From assembly GCA_016191555.1 (NCBI GenBank), contig JACPVX010000078.1, forward strand, positions 29,189-93,188: DNA of 64,000 bases. The letters run 5' to 3'. Position numbers and translations under genes: made by a program. Source of the DNA: Bacteroidota bacterium. Its GTDB lineage: Bacteria > Bacteroidota > Bacteroidia > Cytophagales > Cyclobacteriaceae. Below, piece by piece: positions 26,841 through 36,215 of this stretch (within the stretch, counting starts at the first letter, position 1; the number at the start of each line of letters is the position of its first letter). Below the pieces are notes generated by a model, which was not told the origin of the DNA, did not search any database, and worked only from the letters and a program-made list of their open reading frames with translations.

Positions 26841-28391
26841 ATGAGAATATTTACTTTTTTTGGCTTACTGCTTCTTACAACAGCATCACTAGCGCAGTCA
26901 GGAGATTACACCTTGGTGTGGTCCGATGAATTTTCAGGAAATGGAGAAGTTGCTTCCGACTTATGGTTTCATCAAACGCAACTTCCGGCTGGCGGAAATT
27001 GGTATAACAATGAACAACAACACTACACTAACCGAATTGAGAACTCAAGTGTTGCTAATGGCTTTTTAAAAATTGTAGCAAAGAAAGAGAGCTTCACCGA
27101 TCAAGGCTTTACCAAACAATACACTTCAGCGCGATTAAATTCTAAATTCTCATTTACCTACGGAAGAGTAGATGTCCGTGCTAAATTAGCTGCCGGAGCC
27201 GGCACTTGGCCCGCCATCTGGATGCTTGGTAAAAATACCAAAGAGCCAGGAGGATACTTTTATAACCAATTTGGAACAACCGATTGGCCCGCATCAGGAG
27301 AAGTTGATATCATGGAGCATTGGGGAAATAATCCAAATGTCATTCATGGTTCGCTACACACACCTTCGAGTTCTGGCGCTACCATCAATACAAAGACCAC
27401 CACCATCTCGCAAGTGAGTACAACCTTTCATGTGTATTCAATGATCTGGGATGAAACTAAAATTGAATTTTTAGTAGACGATGTATCCTTTTACACCTAC
27501 AATCCTACTGTAAAAAATGCCAGCACATGGCCATTCGATAAGCCACAATATCTGTTATTGAATGTTGCCATGGGAGGAATTGGTGGAGCAATTGATCCTG
27601 CTTTTACGGAGTCAGCCATGGAAATTGATTATGTACGGGTGTACCAGAAAGGTATTATTTCCTCAGGAGATCCTCAGACAATCACATTTCCTGTCATACC
27701 AAATAAAGTAGTTGGAGATGCAGCCTTCCCGCTCACGGCAACGGCAAGCTCAAATCTTCCGGTTGCGTATTCAACAGTCTCAAACAAGGTCTCTTTAAAT
27801 GGTAATATGGTCACCATCGTAACGGCCGGTCGTGTCGATATTCAAGCGAATCAGGCCGGCAACAACACGTTCAGTGCAGCACAGGAAGTCACTCAATCCT
27901 TTTGCATCAACCCACCGAAGCCAACGGTCAGCATTACACAAATCAACTCCGGTGCGTATTCACTCGTCTCAAGTGCATCGGAGGGAAACAAATGGTTTTT
28001 AAACGGAGTAATTATTCCCAATGGAATCAATACCATCTTTCTGGCAACTGCACCAGGTATCTATAAAGTACAAGTAATGGTTGACGATTGTCTGAGTGAG
28101 TTTTCTGACAATACCCCCATTATTATAACAGGAGATTTGGCGGTTGCCGCAAAGTCTGTAAACGTTTACCCCCTGCCTGTAGATGATTACCTAAATCTCT
28201 CTGGATTCAAGGGCGAGATTTCAGATATCCTTTTGGTAGACCTTATCGGAAGAATAAATCCTATCAAATTTGAAAAGATGAATGATACACTTTCCGCAAA
28301 CGTGCAACATCTGTCACCCGGAATTTATTTACTTCAAGTACGAGAAGGAAATATCCTCCACAGAATCAAGGTGGTTAAAAGAGGTAACTGA
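26841..28391 (+). CDS. Secreted GH16 beta-glucanase with T9SS sorting domain
   Basis: 516 residues. A Sec signal peptide (ends near ASLAQ) is followed by a GH16 catalytic domain at about 24-270. Its signature GEVDIME gives predicted nucleophile Glu154, Asp156 and acid/base Glu159. Next come a bacterial Ig-like region (about 275-425, with TASSNLPVAYSTVSNK) and a type IX secretion C-terminal sorting domain (about 432-516: SVNVYPLPVDDYLNLSG, LSPGIYLLQVREG, IKVVKRG). It would be released or surface-attached through T9SS and make the first cut in polymeric beta-glucan. It is separated from the GH17 gene by 133 bp and so may have its own promoter. Confidence 0.93.
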   Translation: MRIFTFFGLLLLTTASLAQSGDYTLVWSDEFSGNGEVASDLWFHQTQLPAGGNWYNNEQQHYTNRIENSSVANGFLKIVAKKESFTDQGFTKQYTSARLNSKFSFTYGRVDVRAKLAAGAGTWPAIWMLGKNTKEPGGYFYNQFGTTDWPASGEVDIMEHWGNNPNVIHGSLHTPSSSGATINTKTTTISQVSTTFHVYSMIWDETKIEFLVDDVSFYTYNPTVKNASTWPFDKPQYLLLNVAMGGIGGAIDPAFTESAMEIDYVRVYQKGIISSGDPQTITFPVIPNKVVGDAAFPLTATASSNLPVAYSTVSNKVSLNGNMVTIVTAGRVDIQANQAGNNTFSAAQEVTQSFCINPPKPTVSITQINSGAYSLVSSASEGNKWFLNGVIIPNGINTIFLATAPGIYKVQVMVDDCLSEFSDNTPIIITGDLAVAAKSVNVYPLPVDDYLNLSGFKGEISDILLVDLIGRINPIKFEKMNDTLSANVQHLSPGIYLLQVREGNILHRIKVVKRGN

Positions 28392-28436
28392 AATCAGTTT
28401 GTTCTTATCTCTTGTAAGTAGACAGCGATAGCCACA

Positions 28437-28751
28437 CTAATGTTGCGTGTTCGCATCCATTGTTAGTCGTTTGATCATATCGGCATGGAGTGTATCCGCA
28501 TAAGCACCGTACGCGTCTACAATCAGGCCTTTCAATCCAGCGGTTGAGCGGACAGCAAAAAGTATCGCACTATCATCCGGATCGTTTAACCCTTCAAAAC
28601 GATGCACTTCATCCACATGAAATTCTGCCGCTCCAAGTCGAACGTTCAATGCCTCGCATTCAATGGCATCGTAGCGCAAAAGAAAGTCGTAGGTATACCC
28701 TCGCTTTTTCAAATCTTCCATCGCCTCGCTCAAAGTTTCAAACATCTTCAT
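28437..28751 (-). CDS. Small conserved Bacteroidota protein (annotated elsewhere as PRPP synthetase-like)
   Basis: A 104-residue protein of a small family found in Bacteroidota. The pattern is MFETLSEAMEDLKKRGYTYD, FHVDEVHRFEGLNDPDDSAI, and GLKGLIVDAYGAYAD. Family members are often labelled phosphoribosylpyrophosphate synthetase, but the protein is far too small and shows no PRPP-binding loop, so that name should not be trusted. Function is unknown. It is divergent from the small lipoprotein gene at 28804 and convergent with the glucan locus. Confidence 0.7.
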   Translation of the reverse strand: MKMFETLSEAMEDLKKRGYTYDFLLRYDAIECEALNVRLGAAEFHVDEVHRFEGLNDPDDSAILFAVRSTAGLKGLIVDAYGAYADTLHADMIKRLTMDANTQH

Positions 28752-28803
28752 ATGGCATGATTTAATACATCAATAAAAATACTAATTTTAATACTTATTC
28801 GGT

Positions 28804-29001
28804 ATGAAGAAATTGTTTTGGATTGCGTTGGTCGTGCTTTTGTTCGGTTGTGGTTCATCCAACAGCAGCAAAAAGGTTGTAAAGCCTCGATATCACCACG
28901 TATGGGCCAAGGGCAATAAATACCGAATTGATATTCCAATCGGTAATCGGCATATCCGTCTCTTTCAACGAAAGCGGACTAAAGCTGTAAATATGAAGTA
29001 G
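28804..29001 (+). CDS. Small lipoprotein of unknown function
   Basis: 65 residues. The first 16 form a lipoprotein signal (MKKLFWIALVVLLFGC), followed by a short Ser/Lys linker and a basic tail (RHIRLFQRKRTKAV). No domain is recognised. The lipobox and ATG start make it a credible gene despite its size. It ends 7 bp before the convergent TetR gene. Confidence 0.6.
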   Translation: MKKLFWIALVVLLFGCGSSNSSKKVVKPRYHHVWAKGNKYRIDIPIGNRHIRLFQRKRTKAVNMK

Positions 29002-29008
29002 ACTTTTG

Positions 29009-29665
29009 TTAGTTCAACCCCTTCATCACTAACTCCAGATTCTTCCGCAATAACATTTTCACCATGTTAATCTGGTTTACATGGGCGCTCACAATCGAGC
29101 CATAGAAAAGTGTGGTAAGCAAATTACAAATGTCGCGGGTAGAGGTTGACTTCGTGATTTCCTTTTTGAAGATAGCCTCCAAGGCAAACTTCTCCATCAT
29201 TTGATCAAGCGAGAGTATTTCTACCAAGTGAATATCGGCTACATCCGGAAAGAGAAGCTTCTTTTCTTCTGCCTTGAGCGGAAAAGGTTTAGGTGCACGA
29301 CTTAAGTCAGACAAGTAGGCAAACAAACTCAAGATGATGCCGGGGTGCGCTTCAAAATCCTCACTCAGTTTGTCAAACAAATAGGTAATACCTGCCACAC
29401 CTTCTTTCGGTTTATCACGCAATTCAACCGTGCGCTTCAAACACCAGATTCGGAAGTAGTACATCAGCATATCCTCCTTGGCGGGAAAATATTTGAAGAG
29501 GGTGACTTTGGAGATTTTAGTGCGCTTACAAATTTCAGTTACGTGAATCTTGTCGAACGATTTGGATCCGATCAGCTTTACCATTTGGTCGAGGATCACC
29601 AATTTCAATCTCGCTGCTTTTTCTTTTCGTAGGTTCATAGTAAAGTTCAGGCCGAAATAATACAT
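29009..29665 (-). CDS. TetR-family transcriptional regulator
   Basis: 218 residues with an N-terminal TetR helix-turn-helix (IHVTEICKRTKISKVTLFKYFPAKEDML). The C-terminal ligand domain is not recognisable at family level. The ATG at 29665 is used; a second ATG at residue 10 (29638, MNLRKEKAARLK) is equally plausible because residues 1-9 are not part of the usual domain. It is divergent from the gamma-glutamyltransferase gene with only 28 bp between starts, so it may control that gene, itself, or both. Confidence 0.88.
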   Translation of the reverse strand: MYYFGLNFTMNLRKEKAARLKLVILDQMVKLIGSKSFDKIHVTEICKRTKISKVTLFKYFPAKEDMLMYYFRIWCLKRTVELRDKPKEGVAGITYLFDKLSEDFEAHPGIILSLFAYLSDLSRAPKPFPLKAEEKKLLFPDVADIHLVEILSLDQMMEKFALEAIFKKEITKSTSTRDICNLLTTLFYGSIVSAHVNQINMVKMLLRKNLELVMKGLN

Positions 29666-29693
29666 TTAACTATCAAAACCAAAATCTAAATCC

Positions 29694-31388
29694 ATGAAGG
29701 GCATTTATTTACTCCTGTTTACAATCCTTATTCTTGCGTGCACCAATCCAACTTCGGAAAAGCGCGTCACTGGTGTTGTGGCTGACTCTGCGATGGTAGT
29801 GTCCGCCCATCCACTCGCCTCTCAAATAGGCGTAGATATTATGAAAAAAGGAGGTAACGCGGTGGATGCAGCTATCGCCACACAATTGGCTCTCTCTGTG
29901 GCGTTTCCTGCTGCCGGCAACATAGGCGGTGGCGGGTTTATGGTCATTCGCTTGAAAGATGGCACTACCACTACCCTTGATTTTCGTGAGACCGCGCCAG
30001 CTGCCGCTACCACTAATATGTACTTGGATGAGAAAGGGGAAGTGATAACCGATCTTAGCTTAAAAGGACACCTTGCGTCCGGTGTACCGGGATCGGTTGA
30101 TGGCATGGTAGAAGCGCATAAAAAATACGGCTCACTTCCGTGGAAGGAGTTGGTACAACCCGCCATAGATTTAGCAAAAAACGGTGTGGTGCTCACCGGC
30201 CGCGAGGCGTTGTGGTTCAATCAGGCGAAAGCCAATTTGGAGAAATACAATTCAGTGAAGCCAGCGTTTTTAATCCGTGAACTATGGAAAGAAGGAGACA
30301 CGGTAAAATGGTTGGCGATGGCCGCCACACTCGAGCGCATCCGCGACAATGGTCGTGCTGGATTTTATGAGGGCAAAACAGCCGAAGATCTGGTAGCCGA
30401 AATGAAGCGTGGTAAAGGCATCATTACGTTAGAAGATTTAAAGAACTACAAATCCATTTGGCGCGACCCCATCGTGGCCAACTATAAAGATTATAAAATC
30501 ATTTCGATGCCGCCTTCGTCCAGTGGTGGCATTTGTCTGCTTCAGCTATTAAAATCCATCGAGCCTTATCCTGTGAATGAGTGGGGCTTTCATTCTGTAA
30601 AATCCATTCACTTGCTGACAGAAGCCGAGCGGAGAGTGTTTGCCGATCGTGCTAAATTCTTGGGCGATCCTGATTTCTTTAAAGTGCCCGTACAACAAAT
30701 GCTTTCGAAAGAATACATCACGGAGCGGATGAGCACATTCAATCCCGAAAAGGCAACGCCTAGTTCGGAAGTAAAGTCAGGAAACATCCCTGGCTATGAA
30801 TCAGAAGAGACGACTCACTTTTCAGTAGTCGATCCACAAGGAAATGCAGTAGCCGTAACCACCACGCTCAACGGTTGGTTTGGCTCTTTCGTGGTGGTGG
30901 ATGGTTCCGGATTTTTCATGAACAACGAAATGGACGACTTCAGTGTGAAGCCCGGAGTTCCAAACATGTATGGAGCAATTGGCGGAACAGCGAACAAAAT
31001 TGAGCCGGGCAAACGCATGCTGAGCGCGATGACCCCTACCATCATCGAGAAAGACGGGAAGCTATTTATGGTACTTGGCTCGCCCGGTGGTACCAAGATC
31101 ATCACCGGTGTGTTTCAGACTATTGTGAATGTAATTGAACACGACATGACCATGCAGGAAGCGGTCAATGCCAAGCGCCTACACAGCCAGTGGTTGCCCG
31201 ATGCCATCTTACCTGAGAAGGGTGCCCTGAATGAACAGGACAGTATTAAACTGGCCGTCATGGGACATAAGTTCACTTTCATCAAAGGAACTGGCTTCGG
31301 CCGGGTTGACGCGATCTTAATTCGAAATGGTAAACTGGAAGGGGCCAGCGACTACACCCGTGGCGATGACAAAGCGGTAGGCTATTAA
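29694..31388 (+). CDS. ggt: Gamma-glutamyltransferase (glutathione hydrolase), lipoprotein
   Basis: A 564-residue Ntn-hydrolase proenzyme that transfers or hydrolyses gamma-glutamyl groups (glutathione and related peptides). The lipobox is LILAC (Cys16). Large-subunit signatures include [20 protein letters not shown] and [12 protein letters not shown]. The self-cleavage site is before Thr373 in [12 protein letters not shown], the predicted catalytic nucleophile of the small subunit. [15 protein letters not shown] near the end is also typical. The lipoprotein signal places it in the periplasm or outer membrane. It is transcribed away from the TetR gene. Confidence 0.95.
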   Translation: MKGIYLLLFTILILACTNPTSEKRVTGVVADSAMVVSAHPLASQIGVDIMKKGGNAVDAAIATQLALSVAFPAAGNIGGGGFMVIRLKDGTTTTLDFRETAPAAATTNMYLDEKGEVITDLSLKGHLASGVPGSVDGMVEAHKKYGSLPWKELVQPAIDLAKNGVVLTGREALWFNQAKANLEKYNSVKPAFLIRELWKEGDTVKWLAMAATLERIRDNGRAGFYEGKTAEDLVAEMKRGKGIITLEDLKNYKSIWRDPIVANYKDYKIISMPPSSSGGICLLQLLKSIEPYPVNEWGFHSVKSIHLLTEAERRVFADRAKFLGDPDFFKVPVQQMLSKEYITERMSTFNPEKATPSSEVKSGNIPGYESEETTHFSVVDPQGNAVAVTTTLNGWFGSFVVVDGSGFFMNNEMDDFSVKPGVPNMYGAIGGTANKIEPGKRMLSAMTPTIIEKDGKLFMVLGSPGGTKIITGVFQTIVNVIEHDMTMQEAVNAKRLHSQWLPDAILPEKGALNEQDSIKLAVMGHKFTFIKGTGFGRVDAILIRNGKLEGASDYTRGDDKAVGY

Positions 31389-31458
31389 TTTTGCCAAAAT
31401 TGAAAATGTCGTTTTCGGTGATCGGGTTCAATCCTTATCTTCGGGCAAAATTTAACGC

Positions 31459-32307
31459 ATGAGTCAGGCCAATCTACCGCACCTACAGAAAGTTGCATCG
31501 CAAGTAAGAAGAGACATCGTTCGCATGGTGCATGCCTGCCAAAGCGGTCACCCCGGTGGCTCATTGGGTTGTGCCGATTTTTTGGTCGCTCTTTACTTTC
31601 ATCAATTGAAGCATTCGTCCAACTTTCAAATGGATGGCAAGGGAGAAGACTTATTCTTCTTATCTAACGGACATATTTCCCCGGTGTGGTATTCAGTATT
31701 GGCACGTGCCAGATATTTTGAAGTAAAAGAGTTGAGCACCTTCCGCTTTTTGAATACGCGCCTTCAGGGGCATCCTACTACCCATGAGCATCTACCAGGT
31801 GTGCGTATTGCTTCCGGATCGTTGGGTCAGGGATTGTCAGTGGCATTGGGCGCAGCGCAAGCCAAGAAAATGAACAACGACAATCAGTTGGTATATGTCC
31901 TCATGGGTGATGGTGAGCAACAAGAAGGTCAGGTGTGGGAAGCAGCGATGTATGCAGCCCACAACAAAGTAGATAACGTCATTGCGACTATTGATTATAA
32001 TGGACAACAGATTGACGGGCCGGTAGATAAGGTTCTCTCCCTCATTGATTTAAAAGCCAAGTGGGAAGCATTTGGTTGGACCGTGATGGAGTTCAATGGC
32101 AACAACATGGAGCAGACAGTTGCCGCTCTTGAAAAAGCGAAGTCATTGACCGGCAAAGGCAAACCCGTGATGAACATCATGAGAACCGAAATGGGATTTG
32201 GCGTTGACTATATGATGGGCTCACACAAATGGCATGGCGTTGCTCCCAACGATGAAGAGCTCAAGAAAGCCCTCGCCCAACTTGAAGAAACGCTGGGAGA
32301 TTATTGA
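31459..32307 (+). CDS. Transketolase, N-terminal (TPP-binding) subunit
   Basis: A 282-residue protein covering only the pyrophosphate-binding half of transketolase. It has SGHPGGSLGCADFLVALYFH, FLSNGHISPVWY, GSLGQGLSVALGAAQA and the TPP motif GDGEQQEGQVWEA with AtIDYNGQQ. Split transketolases pair with a separate C-terminal pyrimidine-binding subunit, often in the next gene. Here the next gene is topA on the opposite strand, and no C-terminal half occurs in the window. The partner must be encoded elsewhere, or this half has another partner. Confidence 0.9.
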   Translation: MSQANLPHLQKVASQVRRDIVRMVHACQSGHPGGSLGCADFLVALYFHQLKHSSNFQMDGKGEDLFFLSNGHISPVWYSVLARARYFEVKELSTFRFLNTRLQGHPTTHEHLPGVRIASGSLGQGLSVALGAAQAKKMNNDNQLVYVLMGDGEQQEGQVWEAAMYAAHNKVDNVIATIDYNGQQIDGPVDKVLSLIDLKAKWEAFGWTVMEFNGNNMEQTVAALEKAKSLTGKGKPVMNIMRTEMGFGVDYMMGSHKWHGVAPNDEELKKALAQLEETLGDY

Positions 32308-32314
32308 AAATCAG

Positions 32315-32335
32315 TTGACAATTGACAATTGACAA
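32315..32335. repeat. TTGACAA x3 tandem repeat
   Basis: Three exact copies of the 7-base unit TTGACAA right after the transketolase stop codon, with further imperfect pieces (CAATTGACAG, GGCAATTAG) up to 32400. It forms the left part of the simple-sequence region between two convergent genes. Confidence 0.8.
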
Positions 32336-32447
32336 TGGGCTGAAAGCAGAGAAGTAAGCAGATCGAAGTAGGCAATAAGCAATTGACAGTAGGCAATTAG
32401 ATCCGTTTTGAAAAAAGATCGGTGACTTAGTTAATTTTCAAATTGTC

Positions 32448-32511
32448 TAATTACCGAATTACCGAATTGGCTAATTATCGAATCATCGAATTATCGAATC
32501 AACGAATTAGT
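32448..32511. repeat. 8-bp degenerate tandem array (GAATTAYC type), 8 units
   Basis: Eight consecutive 8-base units of the type GAATTACC, GAATTATC, GAATCATC or TAATTATC run up to the base where the topA stop codon begins. The unit differs by one to three bases between copies. It lies in the 203-bp gap between convergent transketolase and topA genes and has no coding potential. Confidence 0.8.
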
Positions 32512-34850
32512 TAAGCCTTCTTCTTCTTAAAAAACCTCCCCTTTTTCTCAGGAGCATTTTCAGCGAGCGTCAAGCATTCTGCTAACGTAAGTTCAGCAGG
32601 TTCTTTTCCTTTCGGGATTTTGACGTTTTTCTTACCGGCTTTAATATAAGGTCCAAAGCGACCGTTTAGAATCTGGACGTCCGCATTTTCAGCAAACAAT
32701 TTGATGGTTTTGTTGGCATCTGATTCGCGTTTAGCTTGAATCAATTCCACCGCCCTTTCAGGCGTAACCGTGTATGGATCTTCTCCTTTCGGGATGGAGA
32801 CAAACTTCTTATCATGAAGCACATATGGTCCGAAACGGCCAATGTTGGCCACGACCTGTTTCTCTTCAAACAAGCCTAAATCGCGTGGCATCTTAATCAA
32901 CTCCAATGCATCCGCCAACGTCACATTTTCAATAAACTGGCCGGGTCGTAAGCTGGCGAATTTAGGCTTCTCACCACCGTTATCATCGGGGTTCTCACCT
33001 ACTTGTATGTAGGCTCCGAACTTACCCAACTTCACATATACATTCTTACCGGATTTCGGATCGACACCTAATTCACGGCTCTTGTTTTGAACAGAAGAAC
33101 GTTCAACTAACTCTGTTTTAGTAACTGTCTTATGGAATGGCTTGTAAAACTTGCCAATCATTTTTTGCCACTTCAAATTGCCGTTGGCGATCTCGTCAAA
33201 CTCCTGTTCGATTTCTGCCGTGAACGAATAATTGGTGATGTCCGGGAAATGCTCTACCAAGAAGTCATTCACAATCATCGCAATATTGGTCGGGAATAAC
33301 TTGTTGCTCTCGGCACCGGTAATTTCCTTCTCTATCGTGCTGGTGATTTTCTTTCCTTTTAATTGAAGCACCGTGTACGAACGTTCCACTCCTTCACGCG
33401 CTTCCTTCACCACATAACCACGTTTCTGCACAGTCGAGATTGTAGGCGCATATGTGGATGGTCGGCCAATGCCTAGTTCATCCAATCGTTTAACTAAAGC
33501 TGGCTCGGTGTAACGCGCTGGATGTCTGGTAAATGTCTGTGTGGCATTCAACTCGCCCAAATCCAGTTTTTGTCCTACTTTTAAAGGAGGTAATACTTTG
33601 CTGCCCTCGTCTTCGCCATCCTCGTCCTCATCATCTTTTGATTCCATGTATACTTTCAGGAATCCCTCAAACTTCACTACTTCACCGGAAGCTGTCAGCT
33701 TACTATCGCTCTTAGAAATGGTGATGGAGGCTGTCGTTCTTTCCAATTCGGCATCGGCCATCTGCGAAGCAATGGCGCGCTTCCAGATCAATTCATACAA
33801 ACGCTTGGCATTGCGATCCATGCCCGGATCCATCAGCGAAAAATCCGTAGGACGAATGGCTTCGTGAGCTTCTTGCGCATTGTCGGATTTACTTTTGAAT
33901 GTGCGGGTGTGGATAAACTCTTTTCCATAAGCAGAACCGATTTGCTTCACGGCTCCATCCACTGCTTCAGTCGATAAGTTCACTGAATCGGTACGCATAT
34001 AGGAAATGAAACCGGACTCATATAATTTCTGCGCCACCAACATGGTTTGTGACACGGAGAATCCCAACTTTCTACCGGCCTCCTGTTGCATGGTAGAGGT
34101 GGTAAATGGAGGTGCCGGTGTTTTCTTTGCTGGCTTCTTTTGCAAATCGCCTATGGAAAACTCGGCTCCTTTGCAGGTCTCTAAAAAGGCCATCGCGTCT
34201 TCTTCTTTGGCGAACTTTTCAGAAAGCTCGGCCAGCAGTTGCTTGCCTTTTCCTAAATCAAAAATAGCGTTGACGCGGAAGGAAGACTTCGTTTCAAATT
34301 TTTCGATTTCACGCTCACGCTCTACGATCAACTTCACCGCCACCGACTGCACCCGTCCGGCTGAAAGTCCGGTTCTGATTTTCTTCCACAATATAGGAGA
34401 AAGCTCAAAGCCTACGAGACGGTCGAGTACCCTACGCGCCTGTTGGGCATTCACCAAATTAATATCAATTCCACGCGGGGTTTTGATCGCATTCAGAATG
34501 GCATTTTTGGTGATTTCGGTAAAAACAATCCTACGTGTTTTTTTATCAGTAAGGTCTAAAACCTCCTTTAAGTGCCACGAAATGGCCTCTCCTTCACGGT
34601 CCTCGTCAGTCGCAAGGTACACTACATCGGCTGCCTTGGCTAAACTCTTTAAGTTCTTGATTATCTCCTTCTTATCGGGCGAAACTTCGTATTTCGGCTC
34701 GAAGTCGTTCTCTACATCTATGGCCGCATTTCCTTTCTGCAAATCGCGGATATGCCCCATACTGGAGGCAACTTTATAGTCCTTACCTAAAAAACTCTCG
34801 ATTTTCTTTATTTTAGATGGCGACTCAACGATTACAAGATTCTTCGACAT
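32511..34850 (-). CDS. topA: DNA topoisomerase I
   Basis: A 779-residue type IA topoisomerase that relaxes negative supercoils. The Toprim domain starts SKNLVIVESPSKIKKIESFL and contains TDEDREGEAISWHL. The predicted active-site tyrosine is Tyr284 in GFISYMRTDS. The C-terminal region has no Cys-rich zinc fingers; it carries three zinc-free repeats of LG(K)FGAYIQVG / NIGRFGPYVLHDKKFVSIPKGEDP / LNGRFGPYIKAGKKNVKIPKGKEP type and a lysine-rich end. That form is common in Bacteroidota. Its 3' end touches a simple-sequence array. Confidence 0.97.
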   Translation of the reverse strand: MSKNLVIVESPSKIKKIESFLGKDYKVASSMGHIRDLQKGNAAIDVENDFEPKYEVSPDKKEIIKNLKSLAKAADVVYLATDEDREGEAISWHLKEVLDLTDKKTRRIVFTEITKNAILNAIKTPRGIDINLVNAQQARRVLDRLVGFELSPILWKKIRTGLSAGRVQSVAVKLIVEREREIEKFETKSSFRVNAIFDLGKGKQLLAELSEKFAKEEDAMAFLETCKGAEFSIGDLQKKPAKKTPAPPFTTSTMQQEAGRKLGFSVSQTMLVAQKLYESGFISYMRTDSVNLSTEAVDGAVKQIGSAYGKEFIHTRTFKSKSDNAQEAHEAIRPTDFSLMDPGMDRNAKRLYELIWKRAIASQMADAELERTTASITISKSDSKLTASGEVVKFEGFLKVYMESKDDEDEDGEDEGSKVLPPLKVGQKLDLGELNATQTFTRHPARYTEPALVKRLDELGIGRPSTYAPTISTVQKRGYVVKEAREGVERSYTVLQLKGKKITSTIEKEITGAESNKLFPTNIAMIVNDFLVEHFPDITNYSFTAEIEQEFDEIANGNLKWQKMIGKFYKPFHKTVTKTELVERSSVQNKSRELGVDPKSGKNVYVKLGKFGAYIQVGENPDDNGGEKPKFASLRPGQFIENVTLADALELIKMPRDLGLFEEKQVVANIGRFGPYVLHDKKFVSIPKGEDPYTVTPERAVELIQAKRESDANKTIKLFAENADVQILNGRFGPYIKAGKKNVKIPKGKEPAELTLAECLTLAENAPEKKGRFFKKKKA

Positions 34851-35096
34851 GCCGGATTTTTACTTTAAAGGCCTCAAATATCCGTAAAATTTTAAAACCG
34901 CAAATTGCCGCACGACCGGAAGGTCGAAAATGAAGACTAAAATGAATTTAAAATCGTTCGACTATTATTCAGTCATCCACTTGATTCACATTAACTTGCA
35001 TCTGTTCACGAAAAACAAATAGCAACCCATTAAAATAGATGGAAAGAATTTTAGGCGGTGCTGCTAATTTCAACGAATTAACCTTTTCACGATAAA

Positions 35097-35582
35097 ATGG
35101 CTCGTCAACTTTTTTTGATTCGTCATGCCGAAACGGCCGAGAAACTTTGGGGTGAAACCGATCTGGATCGAAAACTCACACCAAAGGGCATACAAGACGC
35201 ACAACTCCTTCATAAAATTTTGATCGCACAACCCGATTCACCTCAAGTGATCTTGCACAGCCACGCGGTGCGCACCACACACACAGCCAAGTTGTTAGCA
35301 GCGTCAATATCTATTCAACTGATTTGTCAACCGGCCATTTATCATGCAACTCCAAAAAATCTGTTAGACATCGTTCGGCAGTTGAATGATGAATGGTCGA
35401 GTGTTGCACTGGTAGGTCATAACCCAACGATCAGCGCTTTCGCGAATGATATGGCAACGCAATCCGTAGGAAGTTTTGCTCCCGCAACAGTCGCGGGCTT
35501 TACACTTACTGTAAATCGGTGGGCTGAAATTACACTTGGTTCCGGAGTGGTGACACTATTTAAAGAGCCCAATATTTTATGA
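35097..35582 (+). CDS. SixA-like histidine phosphatase
   Basis: A 161-residue protein of the histidine phosphatase (phosphoglycerate mutase-like) superfamily. The catalytic RHAE motif places the phospho-accepting histidine at His10, and the second histidine lies in LVGHNPTISAFANDM. Length and motif spacing fit SixA-type phosphohistidine phosphatases. The physiological substrate is unknown. It is followed by a Mur-ligase-like protein gene and an exonuclease gene on the same strand with gaps of 39 and 30 bp, so these three may be one transcript. Confidence 0.85.
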   Translation: MARQLFLIRHAETAEKLWGETDLDRKLTPKGIQDAQLLHKILIAQPDSPQVILHSHAVRTTHTAKLLAASISIQLICQPAIYHATPKNLLDIVRQLNDEWSSVALVGHNPTISAFANDMATQSVGSFAPATVAGFTLTVNRWAEITLGSGVVTLFKEPNIL

Positions 35583-35621
35583 TTCCCAACATTTTCATTT
35601 ACTTTAGCCATTCTTTCTCTC

Positions 35622-36185
35622 ATGGAAATTTCAGTAGAATCGCTTCTTAGTCAAAGTATTGATCAGCAACGAATCATCATTGTCGGAAGTCAGCGCAAAA
35701 AGCTATCACAGTTCATTCAGCATATCCTTTCCTTCAATCATAAAGCATATAACTTCTTTTCCGAAGGCCAACTTAGCACGCAAACGGGCGCTCCGGTGCT
35801 CATCATCGAAAATGATACCGAGTTGACCGCGTTTCAGCACCATGTATTGTTACTCACTTCAACCACGGAAAATCGGTTAGTTGAATTTACACAACTGGCA
35901 GATGCCACACCAAAGGGTGGCACTATCCTCTATCCGGAAGGAGATGCTAAACTCAAAGCCATTGGCTCAAAAGAGCGTGCCGATGTACAATCGATTCCCT
36001 ACAAAATCATTCCTCACGAAGTAAAGAATGGCACCTATACACTCGTCACCAGCACAAATGAGAAGTTTGGGCTTAAAATCGCTGGCGAGGAGAATATGCT
36101 TCTATTATCGGCTGCAAAAGAACTATTAAAGAAAATCGGCATCTCGTCCGGTCAATTCTATAAGGCAGCAGCTGCTATCTCCTGA
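35622..36185 (+). CDS. Mur-ligase-like protein lacking the ATP-binding loop
   Basis: 187 residues. The C-terminal part (YTLVTSTNEKFGLKIAGEEN followed by LLSAAKELLKKIGISSGQFY) resembles the end of the central domain of Mur ligases such as MurC/Mpl, where GEHN precedes the domain border. The N-terminal part (IIIVGSQRKKLSQFIQHIL) takes the place of the ATP-binding segment but has no GTxGKT motif. It is therefore unlikely to be an active ligase. It could be a regulatory or degenerate relative. Not a confident family assignment. Confidence 0.5.
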   Translation: MEISVESLLSQSIDQQRIIIVGSQRKKLSQFIQHILSFNHKAYNFFSEGQLSTQTGAPVLIIENDTELTAFQHHVLLLTSTTENRLVEFTQLADATPKGGTILYPEGDAKLKAIGSKERADVQSIPYKIIPHEVKNGTYTLVTSTNEKFGLKIAGEENMLLLSAAKELLKKIGISSGQFYKAAAAIS

Positions 36186-36215
36186 TCTTACTATACTTTT
36201 TTCTTTGTTCCCCTT

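Noticed and set aside
28437..28751. Phosphoribosylpyrophosphate synthetase as functional name
   Set aside because: The product is only 104 residues and lacks the PRPP-binding loop and the two-domain fold of true PRPP synthetases; the name is a database habit.
34006..34779. 257-codon plus-strand frame opposite topA
   Set aside because: It is the antisense shadow of the well-conserved topA frame.
34930..35023. 30-codon plus-strand frame between topA and the SixA-like gene
   Set aside because: Very short, with no recognisable motif, signal peptide or neighbour support.
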